Positions 1-7,700 of a stretch of 38,595 nucleotides of DNA are shown piece after piece (positions within the stretch are counted from its first letter, which is position 1; each line of letters starts with the position of its first letter). The translations under genes were made by a program, and so were the position numbers. The notes under the pieces were generated by a model. That model worked only from the letters and a program-made list of their open reading frames with translations. It ran no database searches and was not told the DNA's origin. The DNA lies in contig JALGUG010000072.1 of assembly GCA_029820995.1 (NCBI GenBank), forward strand, positions 1 through 38,595, read 5' to 3'. Origin of the DNA: Candidatus Zipacnadia bacterium (GTDB lineage: Bacteria > Armatimonadota > Zipacnadia > JALGUG01).

Positions 1-26
1 AGGTCAATTGCCGGTATGACGAGCAT
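1..26 (-). CDS. hisA: Partial HisA, N-terminus only (ProFAR isomerase)
   Basis: Only the first eight codons and part of the ninth lie in the window. They read MLVIPAID followed by an incomplete Leu codon, which matches the usual HisA N-terminus (M-L-I-I-P-A-I-D-L). HisA isomerises ProFAR to PRFAR in histidine biosynthesis and folds as a TIM barrel. The gene follows hisH on the same strand, the expected order. An in-frame ATG at 44 is an alternative start, but a G-rich SD-like run directly abuts it. The ATG at 26 has GAGG about 12 bases upstream and fits the family start better. The call rests on a short peptide plus context. Confidence 0.75.
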
Positions 27-46
27 GGGTGCAAGGACCCTCATCT

Positions 47-80
47 CCCCCAAACGGGCCTTCAAATGCTCGTCTGGGGG
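47..80. repeat. Imperfect inverted repeat between hisH and hisA
   Basis: Ten-base arms at 47-56 (CCCCCAAACG) and 71-80 (CGTCTGGGGG) pair at nine of ten positions around a 14-base loop. It lies in the 111-base hisH-hisA gap, just upstream of the hisA start. There is no T-run, so it is not a clear terminator. It could be an intercistronic processing or translation-control hairpin. The role is inferred. Confidence 0.4.
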
Positions 81-137
81 GCCATGGCCGACCATTCTTA
101 GGATCGAGACCACACACGGATTCCGCCGGCCAGGCCG

Positions 138-755
138 CTAGTTCTTGGTGACGTCCGTCAAGTGCTTGAAGTTCGTGAGTATCTGCAGGCCCACGGCCTG
201 GCTCTTTTCCGGGTGAAATTGCGTGGCGAAGATGTTGTCGCGCCAGATCGCGGAGCAGAACTCGTAGCCGTAGTCGGTGGTGGTTGCGACGATGGCCGGA
301 TCGTCGGGAACGCAGTGGTAGCTGTGCACGAAGTAGACGTAGGAGCCCTCTTTGACGCCCTCCAGGTGCGGCGCCGGCTGCTTGATCGCGATCTGGTTCC
401 ACCCGATCTGCGGGATCTTCAGATTGTGCGTGAACCGCACCACCCGCCCCGGCACCACGCCCAGGCCCGGATACCGCCCGCCCTCCTCGCTGCCGTCGAA
501 CAGCATCTGTAGGCCCAGGCAAATGCCCAGAAAAGGCTTGCCCGCGGCTATCAGTGCCTTGATCGGCTCATCTAGTCCGTGCTTGCGCAGTCCGGCAACG
601 CAGTCGTCGAAGGCCCCCACGCCGGGCAGCACCAGGCCGTCGGCACGCTCGAGCACGCGCGGGTCGCTGGTGATCTCGACCTCGCAGCCGACACGCCGGA
701 GCGCCTTGTCCACGCTCCCCAGGTTCCCCATCCCGTAGTCTATCAGTGCGATCAT
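138..755 (-). CDS. hisH: Imidazole glycerol phosphate synthase, glutaminase subunit HisH
   Basis: This 205-residue protein is a class I glutamine amidotransferase. It hydrolyses glutamine and channels ammonia to HisF, which converts PRFAR to imidazole glycerol phosphate and AICAR. The catalytic triad is visible: the nucleophile Cys79 in PFLGICLGLQ, and His181 and Glu183 in QFHPEKSQ. The N-terminus IALIDYGMGNLGSV and the oxyanion-strand motif LPGVGAFDD are typical, and the length matches the family (about 200). It lies 29 bases downstream of hisB in the same operon. The SD is weak (GACGAG about 10 bases upstream), so it may be translationally coupled. hisF is not in the window. Confidence 0.97.
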   Translation of the reverse strand: MIALIDYGMGNLGSVDKALRRVGCEVEITSDPRVLERADGLVLPGVGAFDDCVAGLRKHGLDEPIKALIAAGKPFLGICLGLQMLFDGSEEGGRYPGLGVVPGRVVRFTHNLKIPQIGWNQIAIKQPAPHLEGVKEGSYVYFVHSYHCVPDDPAIVATTTDYGYEFCSAIWRDNIFATQFHPEKSQAVGLQILTNFKHLTDVTKN

Positions 756-784
756 GGTGCCGTTTCTCGTCCGATGACGGGTGG

Positions 785-1372
785 TTACAGACTGCCCTTC
801 GTGGACGGCAAGTCGGTCTGCCGCGGGTCGAGCATGGTCGCCTGGTCCAGGGCCTTGCCGAGCGCCTTGAACGCGGCCTCGATGATGTGGTGGGCATTCT
901 CCCCGGCAAGTTGGCGCACGTGCAGCGTGATCTCGCCGGACCGCGCCAGGGCCTGGAAGAATTCGCGCGTCAGCTCGGTGTCGAACTGGCCGACCTTGGG
1001 CCGGCCGATCCGCAGGTCGTACGCCAGAAAGCAGCGCCCCGACAGGTCGAGAGAAATCTGCACCAGCGCCTCGTCCATGGGGCAGAAGGCTGTCCCGTAG
1101 CGGTTGATGCCGCGCTTGTCGCCCAGCGCCTCGCGCAGCGCCTGCCCCAGGACGATGCCCACATCCTCCACCACGTGGTGGAAGTCCACGCCGATATCGC
1201 CCCTCGCCTGAACCTTCAGATCAAATAGCCCGTGCTTGGCCACGTGCGAGAGCATGTGGTCGAAGAACTCGACCCCGGTGTCCAGCTCATACTGGCCGGT
1301 TCCGTCCAGTTCGAGCGCCAGGCTGATTTCCGTTTCAGTGGTCTTGCGCTCCACGGCGGCGGATCGCTTCAT
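785..1372 (-). CDS. hisB: Imidazoleglycerol-phosphate dehydratase HisB
   Basis: This 195-residue monofunctional dehydratase converts imidazole glycerol phosphate to imidazole acetol phosphate. The metal-binding family motifs are intact: FFDHMLSHVAKHG near residues 36-48, DFHHVVED at 63-70, GENAHHIIEAAFKA near 157-170, and the terminal PSTKGSL. There is no fused histidinol-phosphatase domain, the usual state outside enterobacteria. It starts 22 bases after the hisD stop, with a good GAGGCAAGG site 3-11 bases upstream of the ATG. It is the second gene of the his operon. Confidence 0.98.
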   Translation of the reverse strand: MKRSAAVERKTTETEISLALELDGTGQYELDTGVEFFDHMLSHVAKHGLFDLKVQARGDIGVDFHHVVEDVGIVLGQALREALGDKRGINRYGTAFCPMDEALVQISLDLSGRCFLAYDLRIGRPKVGQFDTELTREFFQALARSGEITLHVRQLAGENAHHIIEAAFKALGKALDQATMLDPRQTDLPSTKGSL

Positions 1373-1394
1373 GGCCTTGCCTCATCGGTCGGGT

Positions 1395-2702
1395 TCAGCC
1401 CCGTCGTCGCCGAATCGCTTCCGCATGACCCGGCAGTCCCTCGCCCTCAGCCAGGATTTCGACTCCCGGCCCCAATTCTTTCAGTGTTTTCTCGGACGCC
1501 CACACGATGCTGGATACCTTCACGAAGTCCTGCACGGTGACAGGCGATGAGAACCGCGCCGTGCCGTTCGTGGGCAACACGTGGCTCGGCCCGGCGGCGT
1601 AGTCGCCCAACGGGACCGGCGAATGCGGTCCGACAAAGATGCAGCCCGCATGCCGTACGCCGTTCAGGGCCACCGTCGGCTCGGCGACCATGAGCTGCAG
1701 ATGCTCGGGCGCGATGTCGTTGGACAGGCTGAGCGCCGCCTCCAGATCAGATACCAAGACGACCGCCCCGTGCGCCGACAGCGACTGCGCCGCCAACTCA
1801 GCGCGAGGCGTTTCCTGCAAGAGCTGCTCCATCTCGGCGTTGACCGCGTTCGCCAGCTCCATCGAGGTGGTGAGCAGGAATACTGCGTTGTCGCCTGTGT
1901 GCTCCGCCTGCGAGAGCAGGTCCACGGCGACTAGCACCGGGTCGGCGGATTCATCGGCGATGATCAGCGACTCGCTGGGCCCCGTCAGGGAATCGATGCC
2001 GACTAGGCCAAACACGGCGCGCTTCGCCAGAACAACGTAAACGTTTCCCGGGCCGACGACCTTGTCCACGCGGTTAACGGTCTGCGTCCCATAGGCGAAC
2101 GCTGCGACAGCCTGGGCGCCGCCCACGCGATAGACCTCCCGGACGCCGCACTCGGCCGCCGCCACCAGCATCGTCGCCGCGACACTGCCGTCCTTCCGGG
2201 GCGGCGTAGCCAGGGCCAGACGCTCCACACCCGCTACCGCCGCCGGCACGGCCAACATATAGATCGAGGAATATAGGGGCGCCGAGAAGCCGGGGATGTG
2301 CATTCCCACGCTGTCCAGCGGCCTCACCCGTTGCCCCAGCCGGGTGCCCTCGTGCTCCTCGAGCCAGCTCTCGGGAACGTGCTGCTCGTGAAACCGGCGC
2401 ACGCTGGCGATCGCCTGACGCAGCGCCGCAAGCCATTCCCCCTCCACTTCGGTGTAGGCCCTCTCTATCTCCTCGGGGCTCACGGCGATCTGGTCGGCCG
2501 TGAAGCCGGGGCAGTCGAACCGCCGAGTGTACTCGACTAGCGCCGCATCCCCTCGCTCCCGCACAGCGCCGAGGATCTCGGACACGATCACCTCCGCCTC
2601 CTGCGGGAACTCGCTGATCGAGCGGCAGCGCAATGCCGCCACCTCGGGCGGGTCGGCCCGGCGGGCGTCGTAGATCCGAATCGAGGGGCCCTGTCTCTCC
2701 AT
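1395..2702 (-). CDS. hisD: Histidinol dehydrogenase HisD
   Basis: This 435-residue zinc enzyme oxidises histidinol to histidine in two NAD-dependent steps. Family signatures seen: DSVGMHIPGF with the following helix, the zinc/substrate region LSQAEHTGDN (Gln and His ligands), DIAPEHLQLM with the catalytic Glu-His pair, PLGDYAAGPSHVLPTNG, and LPGHAEAI near the C-terminus. The open frame extends to 2870, but the ATG at 2702 (N-terminus MERQGPS) gives the normal family length. The extra upstream residues are basic and non-homologous. It is the first gene of hisD-hisB-hisH-hisA and diverges from the thioesterase operon. The start site has only a distant GAGG, so the start is moderately certain. 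Confidence 0.96.
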   Translation of the reverse strand: MERQGPSIRIYDARRADPPEVAALRCRSISEFPQEAEVIVSEILGAVRERGDAALVEYTRRFDCPGFTADQIAVSPEEIERAYTEVEGEWLAALRQAIASVRRFHEQHVPESWLEEHEGTRLGQRVRPLDSVGMHIPGFSAPLYSSIYMLAVPAAVAGVERLALATPPRKDGSVAATMLVAAAECGVREVYRVGGAQAVAAFAYGTQTVNRVDKVVGPGNVYVVLAKRAVFGLVGIDSLTGPSESLIIADESADPVLVAVDLLSQAEHTGDNAVFLLTTSMELANAVNAEMEQLLQETPRAELAAQSLSAHGAVVLVSDLEAALSLSNDIAPEHLQLMVAEPTVALNGVRHAGCIFVGPHSPVPLGDYAAGPSHVLPTNGTARFSSPVTVQDFVKVSSIVWASEKTLKELGPGVEILAEGEGLPGHAEAIRRRRG

Positions 2703-2835
2703 GTTCAATGCCAGTTTACCTCGAAACTGACGCCCGCGCAAGGTGGCTGCAGACCGCAGCAGTGTGCCACGAAGACGTTCCGCATATCGGTGCGCGCCAG
2801 TCAGTGAGCAGCCCCGTGGCTCGCGGCTGTGCTCC

Positions 2836-2864
2836 TTGACGCCTGCGGCTGGTTCCTCTATCAT
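2836..2864 (+). promoter_or_regulatory. Sigma70-type promoter for the thioesterase/ligase operon
   Basis: A TTGACG -35 box (2836-2841) and a TATCAT -10 box (2859-2864) are separated by exactly 17 bases. The ATG at 2888 lies 24 bases after the -10 box, leaving a short leader that contains a G-rich ribosome site. This is the best promoter match in the window. Confidence 0.6.
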
Positions 2865-2887
2865 GCGCAAAACAGCGGGCGGGAGCC

Positions 2888-3286
2888 ATGCGCGTCAAAG
2901 CTGATCGGTACTGCTTCGCATGCGGGCCTGACAACCCGAAGGGCCTGCATCTTCGGTTTCGACCGGAAGGAGACGAGCAAGTCGCCGACTTCCTGGTGAA
3001 TCGCGAATGCCAAGGGTGGGCCGGCATTGCGCACGGCGGGATCCTCGCCACCTTGCTCGACGAGGCCATGACGACGGTCCTCTACGCCCAAGGCATCATG
3101 GCGACCACAGCGGCACTGGAAGTGCGATACCGCCGACCGGTCCCCGTGGGAAGGACTGTGCAAGTCCGGGGCCGAATAGTCCGCCGACGAGGTCGCTTGG
3201 CCGAGACGGCGGCGAGTATTACTCTCGATGACGGGTCGGTAGCTGCGGAGGCGCGAGCCAAGTTCATGGGGGACCGGAAACAGTGA
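2888..3286 (+). CDS. PaaI-like hotdog-fold acyl-CoA thioesterase
   Basis: This 132-residue single hotdog domain is predicted to hydrolyse acyl-CoA thioesters in the cytoplasm. The N-terminal CFACGPDNPKGLHLRF (Cys9, Cys12) is typical of a PaaI-like subgroup. The catalytic-region motif GIAHGGILATLLDEAM holds the HGG (49-51) and the Asp/Glu pair (58-59). The C-terminal strands VRYRRPVPVG and VEARAKF-like segments complete the fold. It is the first gene after a strong promoter, and its stop codon directly abuts the start of the acyl-CoA ligase, so the two are almost surely cotranscribed. The substrate chain type cannot be read from sequence. Confidence 0.9.
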   Translation: MRVKADRYCFACGPDNPKGLHLRFRPEGDEQVADFLVNRECQGWAGIAHGGILATLLDEAMTTVLYAQGIMATTAALEVRYRRPVPVGRTVQVRGRIVRRRGRLAETAASITLDDGSVAAEARAKFMGDRKQ

Positions 3287-4909
3287 ATGGTCGGTCCCCG
3301 GAGAACCAGAGTAAGGTGGGTGTGGCGGGTGGAGCGAGACACCGAACAACGGGTTCCGGAGCCGGCGACACGGCCCCCTGAGGCAGAAACACCGAAGCTG
3401 CTCAGTGAACTCCTCGCCGCAGCGGCCCATAGGTACGGCCGGCTGCCGGCCCTGGCCTGTGGTGACCGGCGCATCAGCTACGCCGAGCTGGCCCTCACGG
3501 CCGACTACCTGGCCGGGGGCCTGGCCTCGCTGGGCGTAGGCCCGGGCCAACGCGTCGGTTTGCTGTTGCCGAATTGTCCCCAGTTCGTACTGGGCTACTT
3601 CGCCGCCATCCGAACGGGCGCCATGGCTCTCCCGATCAGCGCCCTGCTGGGGCCCGAGGAAATCGCCTACATCCTCAATAACGCCGAAGTGAGCACGCTC
3701 ATCACCGTGGACGCGCTCAGCAGCTCTCTTCCGCTGCTGCGGGCCGCTGTGCCGTCGCTGGAGAACGTTATCGTAAGTGGCGCCGCGGTGCCCGAGGGTG
3801 CGATCGGCTTCGAAGAACTGGTGGGCATGAAACAGCAGCCGCCTGCGCCCCCCGATATGCAGCAGGATGACGTGGCGGTGCTGCTGTACACCTCGGGTAC
3901 GACCGGCCGCCCCAAGGGCGCCATGCTCACCCACCGGAACATCATGTGGGATGCGGCGGCGTGCATGAAGGCCATTGACGTTCACACCGAGGAAGTCTTT
4001 CTCACGGTGTTGCCCCTGTTTCATTCCTTCGGTGCCACTGTATGCATGGTGATCCCGATCCTGGCGGGCGCTTGCTCCGTGATGCTGCCCAAGTTCGCGC
4101 CCCTGGACGTGCTTCGCGCCGTCACCAGAGAGAAAGTCACGGTGCTGGCGGGAGTGCCCTCCATGTACGGCGTGCTGCTTTCGGCCAAAACTTCGGAGGA
4201 GTACTCGTGGCGTACCGTGCGGCTGGCGGTGTCCGGTGGCGCCCCGCTGCCCTTGGAGGTGCTTCACGGACTCCAGCAGATGGTCTCGCACGGAACGGTG
4301 CTCGAAGGCTATGGCCCGACCGAAGCGGCCCCGGTCGTGAGCGTGAATCCTCTCTATGGCGTCCAGAAACCGGGCAGTGTCGGGCTGCCTCTACCGGGCA
4401 TTGAGCTCCGGGTCGCCGATGACAACGATCGGAGTCTGCCGGTGGGCGAGGTCGGTGAGCTGCTCGTCCGTGGTCCGAATGTGATGGCTGGGTACTGGCG
4501 GGACCCGGCGGCCACGGCGGAAGCCCTGTGTGGTGGCTGGCTCCACACCGGCGACCTGGCCCGCCTGGATGAAGACGGCTATCTGTACATCGTGGACCGC
4601 AAGAAAGACATGATCATTGTGAGCGGGATGAACGTCTATCCGCGCGAGGTCGAGGACGTGATCTATCGCCTCCCTCAGGTCGCCGAGGCTGCGGTAGTCG
4701 GCGTGCCCAGCCGCTTGCGGGGCGAGGACGTGATCGCGACCGTCGCCCTGCGGGAGGGCGCAGCACTGAGCGCCCACGCGATCATTGAGCACTGTGCGGC
4801 GAATCTGGCCTCCTTCAAGGTGCCCAGACGCGTGGTCTTCTTCCCCGAGTTGCCGAAATCCGGCAGCGGGAAAATCCTGAAGCGGGAGATACGCGAGATT
4901 GTCCAATAG
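3287..4909 (+). CDS. AMP-dependent acyl-CoA synthetase/ligase (FadD-like)
   Basis: This protein of about 540 residues belongs to the ANL adenylating superfamily. It would activate a carboxylic acid, probably a fatty acid, to acyl-AMP and then acyl-CoA. Seen: the P-loop YTSGTTGRPKG at about 201-211, GYGPTEAAPV, the hinge region HTGDLARLDEDGYLYIVDRKKD, and the C-terminal lysine motif PKSGSGKILKREI. The ATG at 3287 directly follows the thioesterase stop. The first 30 or so residues are Arg-rich and look non-homologous, so a later start (for example GTG at 3330) is possible. The pairing with a thioesterase suggests acyl-CoA pool control or lipid remodelling. The exact substrate is unknown. Confidence 0.93.
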   Translation: MVGPRRTRVRWVWRVERDTEQRVPEPATRPPEAETPKLLSELLAAAAHRYGRLPALACGDRRISYAELALTADYLAGGLASLGVGPGQRVGLLLPNCPQFVLGYFAAIRTGAMALPISALLGPEEIAYILNNAEVSTLITVDALSSSLPLLRAAVPSLENVIVSGAAVPEGAIGFEELVGMKQQPPAPPDMQQDDVAVLLYTSGTTGRPKGAMLTHRNIMWDAAACMKAIDVHTEEVFLTVLPLFHSFGATVCMVIPILAGACSVMLPKFAPLDVLRAVTREKVTVLAGVPSMYGVLLSAKTSEEYSWRTVRLAVSGGAPLPLEVLHGLQQMVSHGTVLEGYGPTEAAPVVSVNPLYGVQKPGSVGLPLPGIELRVADDNDRSLPVGEVGELLVRGPNVMAGYWRDPAATAEALCGGWLHTGDLARLDEDGYLYIVDRKKDMIIVSGMNVYPREVEDVIYRLPQVAEAAVVGVPSRLRGEDVIATVALREGAALSAHAIIEHCAANLASFKVPRRVVFFPELPKSGSGKILKREIREIVQ

Positions 4910-6278
4910 CTCTTGTCGTGGATGGCTCGTGTTGTGGCTGTTGGGCGCGAGCCTGGGGTCAATCACGGCTCCGGCTGGCGCTGCACCGATCTTGGTCCCG
5001 GACCATGTGAAGCTGGAGACGCTGGACAACGGGCTGCGTATCGTCCTCAAGCAGGAGCCGGCCCAGCCCGCGGTCGCCCTCGCCTTGTACATCAAAGCGG
5101 GGTCACTCTACGAACCCGAGGGCAAATCCGGCCTGGCCTTCTTGTCTCAGCGAATGGTGTTCGGCGAGCAGGACGCCGACGGCGAGCCCGGCTTTGGCCG
5201 GCAGATCCAGGCACTGGGCGGCGAAGCGATGGTGGGCACGACGCGGGATTTCGTCCAGGTGACTGTGACTGTGGCCCCGGAGTACGTCGGCGATGTCCTC
5301 CAGGCGATGGGGCAGGCCCTGGCCCAACCAGACTTGAGCGCAGAGGCCTTCGAGCGAGAGCAGCGTGCCGTCTTACGCCGGCTACAGGTGGAGCGCCAGC
5401 AGATCACCCCGCGTAACATGCAGGCGCGCCTGAGTCGCCGCCTGTGGGCCGAGGCGTTCCGGAAGCACCCCTACGGCGGCTCGCCGCGTGGCTCGGAGGC
5501 CGACATCAAGAAGCTCAAGCCGGCCGACGTGGCAGGCTTTGTCAAGCAGTTCTACGCCCCCGACAACATCTCGCTCGTGGTGGTCGGAAACACCACGGCT
5601 CAGGACCTCGTCCCGCGCGTACAGGCGGCGCTGGGGGCCCTGGAACCGGCCCGAAGCCGTTGGTCCCGGCCCCCACCCGAGCCCGCGCAAAGCGGCCGAC
5701 GCGTGCGGGTCCAACGCGAGGCGACCCTGAAAGCCACAATGCTCAGCCTCGCCTTCCGCGCCCCGGGCATCGAGAACAAACCGGACGTGTGCGCCATGGA
5801 CCTCATCTATACCCTCCTGGGACAAGGCGATTTCGGGTGGCTAAACCGCGTCCTGCGCGACGAAAAGGGCCTGGCCATCAGCGCGGAGGCGGACTTCTTG
5901 ACCCAGAGAGAGCCGGGGCTGTTCATTCTCACGCTGGCCACGCCTCCCAGCAAGGAGCTGCAGGCGCGCGCTGCCCTGGAGCAGAAGATCGCCAAGCTGC
6001 AACAGGAGCTCGTCCCGGAGGACCGGCTCCGAGAAGCCAAACGTCTCCTGACGGTCAACTACGCCTTTCAGAATGAGACGGGCACTGACCAGACGGGATC
6101 GCTGGGCTTCTACGATGCCATTGATACCTACGAGTTCGCGATTCAGTACATTAATCAGGTGCGGGCGGTGACCCGCGAGGACCTCCGGCGTGTGGCCCAA
6201 CAGTATTTCGTGCCCGAGAGAGCCACTCTGGTGATCATGCGCCCTCGCGGCGCTCGCAGTGGGCAGGAGGCCACCTGA
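4899..6278 (+). CDS. Exported M16-family (insulinase-like) protein lacking the zinc motif, subunit 1
   Basis: This 459-residue protein has an N-terminal signal peptide (about residues 1-29) and the two-domain M16 fold. Motifs include LDNGLRIVL, the AGSLYEPEGKSGLA block, HPYGGSPRG, and FVKQFYAPDNISLVVVGN. The inverted zinc motif HxxEH is replaced: GLAHxxEHMxF of active members reads GLAFLSQRMVF (78-88). The distal ligand region (usually V-L-E-E) reads VLRRLQ. It is therefore predicted to be non-proteolytic. It starts at TTG (4899) inside the end of the ligase gene, an 11-base overlap. GGAG lies about 9 bases upstream and the signal peptide begins right after, which supports this start. It likely partners the next gene in the periplasm. 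Confidence 0.88.
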   Translation: MSNSSCRGWLVLWLLGASLGSITAPAGAAPILVPDHVKLETLDNGLRIVLKQEPAQPAVALALYIKAGSLYEPEGKSGLAFLSQRMVFGEQDADGEPGFGRQIQALGGEAMVGTTRDFVQVTVTVAPEYVGDVLQAMGQALAQPDLSAEAFEREQRAVLRRLQVERQQITPRNMQARLSRRLWAEAFRKHPYGGSPRGSEADIKKLKPADVAGFVKQFYAPDNISLVVVGNTTAQDLVPRVQAALGALEPARSRWSRPPPEPAQSGRRVRVQREATLKATMLSLAFRAPGIENKPDVCAMDLIYTLLGQGDFGWLNRVLRDEKGLAISAEADFLTQREPGLFILTLATPPSKELQARAALEQKIAKLQQELVPEDRLREAKRLLTVNYAFQNETGTDQTGSLGFYDAIDTYEFAIQYINQVRAVTREDLRRVAQQYFVPERATLVIMRPRGARSGQEAT

Positions 6279-6281
6279 GCT

Positions 6282-7646
6282 GTGTTTGCCCCCAGCAAGA
6301 AGCTCGCTGTCGGATTGCTGCTTTTGACTACGGCGGTCCTGTGCCTGGCCGCACCCGAGGGCCAGGTCGTGACCGCCACGCTGGATAACGGATTTACGGT
6401 CCTGGCCGTCCACGACACCAGCACGGATGTGGCCGGCGTGGCTTTGGCCTTCCGCGCTGCGGCCACCGAGGAGCCCCCGGGCAAAACCGGCGTTCGGGCC
6501 GTGCTGCAAGAACTCGTGCAGCAGAAGCTGAATGAGCTGCTCAAGAGCAAGGCCGGCGCGTCACTCGATGCCCTGGCCGACGCCGGCGTGCAGGTCGGCG
6601 CCAATACCGATCGCAGCTACGTGGAGCTAACAGGCCAGGTCGTCACCGACGAGGTTGCGACCACCATCCGGCTATTCGCCCAGGCAGCGCTGAAGCCCAC
6701 GTTCGACGAGGGGAGCGTCGCGGCCGCACGGGAGAACGTTCGGGCGGAAGCCGCTGAGAAAGAGAAGGACCCACTGCGCGGCACATTCAACCTGTTCCGC
6801 GCCGCCTTGGGCCTCGATAACCGGGGGCTGTGGGTTCTGACCACTGAAGCCGCCGTCAAGGCGATCACGGCCGATGACCTGAAGCAATTCCATGCGACGC
6901 ATTACGTCGGCCGGCGCGGGGCTCTTGCTGTCAGCTCGGCCCTGCCGGTCGCGGAGGTCAAAGGGCTGGCCGCAAAGACGCTGCAGGACTTCCCCTCGGG
7001 CGAGGCGCCGACGATCACGCTTGAGCCGCTCAAATTGCTGGAGCGGACGCGGACCAAGGTGCGTGGATTGCGCCCCGAGGGAAGCCGCCCCCTGGCTCGC
7101 GCGGCGATCATGGTGGGCGTGCCGGCGCCCGGCCCCGGACAACCCGACTTCTACGCCACCGAGATCGTGCGCGAGGTCCTGGCTGGAGGCGAAGGCGGCC
7201 GTCTGGCCGAGAGCCGGGAATTCCGCCGAAGCCTTACCGAGCCCTCCGGCGATGTCCCCTGGCGTGAGTTCTGGGAGCCGGTAAACCGCGCCTTCTCGCC
7301 CGATTTCAGCCCTGTGGCAGTGGTGGCAGCCCCGCGGCCTCTGAAGGTTGATGCAGTCAGCGCTGCGTTGCAACGGGAGTTTCGAAGATTGTCTGAGAAG
7401 CCACCCACGAAGGAAGAGATCGCTGCCGCCAAGTGTCGGCTGATTAACGCCTATGCGCTGTCGCGGCAGCGCAAGCGGGCCCAGACGGCGATCCTGGCGC
7501 GCTACCACGTGCTGGGACTCCCAGTTAGCCTCGACCGAGCGTATCCGGCGAAAGTACGTGCGGTTACCGAGGACGAAGTCAAGCGAGTCATCCGCAAGTA
7601 CTTCCAGCACTGCGCCATCGGCGTGCAAATGCCCCTGAGCGGCTAG
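6282..7646 (+). CDS. Exported M16-family protein lacking the zinc motif, subunit 2
   Basis: This 454-residue protein has an N-terminal hydrophobic signal segment (about residues 6-23). The M16 pattern is recognisable: ATLDNGFTVLAVHD, the GKTGVRAVLQE block, and a second half with RAAIMVGVPAPGPGQPDFYATEIV. The HxxEH position reads A-V-L-Q-E (73-77), so the zinc ligands are absent, as in many second subunits of bacterial M16 pairs. Start GTG at 6282 has AGGAGG 11 bases upstream and follows the first M16 gene by three bases. A complementary-subunit role is expected, but the usual catalytic partner is also inactive by motif here. Sequence drift is greater than in subunit 1. Confidence 0.82.
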   Translation: MFAPSKKLAVGLLLLTTAVLCLAAPEGQVVTATLDNGFTVLAVHDTSTDVAGVALAFRAAATEEPPGKTGVRAVLQELVQQKLNELLKSKAGASLDALADAGVQVGANTDRSYVELTGQVVTDEVATTIRLFAQAALKPTFDEGSVAAARENVRAEAAEKEKDPLRGTFNLFRAALGLDNRGLWVLTTEAAVKAITADDLKQFHATHYVGRRGALAVSSALPVAEVKGLAAKTLQDFPSGEAPTITLEPLKLLERTRTKVRGLRPEGSRPLARAAIMVGVPAPGPGQPDFYATEIVREVLAGGEGGRLAESREFRRSLTEPSGDVPWREFWEPVNRAFSPDFSPVAVVAAPRPLKVDAVSAALQREFRRLSEKPPTKEEIAAAKCRLINAYALSRQRKRAQTAILARYHVLGLPVSLDRAYPAKVRAVTEDEVKRVIRKYFQHCAIGVQMPLSG

Positions 7647-7674
7647 GCGACCCATCGCCTCCTCGAGGATCATT

Positions 7675-7696
7675 CTCGGTGACACGCACAACCGAG
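7675..7696. repeat. Short inverted repeat upstream of the ClC gene
   Basis: CTCGGT (7675-7680) and ACCGAG (7691-7696) form perfect 6-base arms around a 10-base loop and end five bases before the ClC start codon at 7701. The right arm covers the only weak GAGAG ribosome site, so a hairpin could limit translation. No T-run follows. The role is speculative. Confidence 0.3.
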
Positions 7697-7700
7697 AGCT

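Noticed and set aside
2713-2741. Possible hisD promoter (TTGCGC, 17 bases, TAAACT on the minus strand)
   Set aside because: The -10 box would lie only about 10 bases from the start codon and the -35 is weak; not reliable enough to annotate.
2861-4291. 476-codon minus-strand frame opposite the thioesterase and ligase
   Set aside because: His/Gln/Arg-rich shadow of two clear plus-strand genes.
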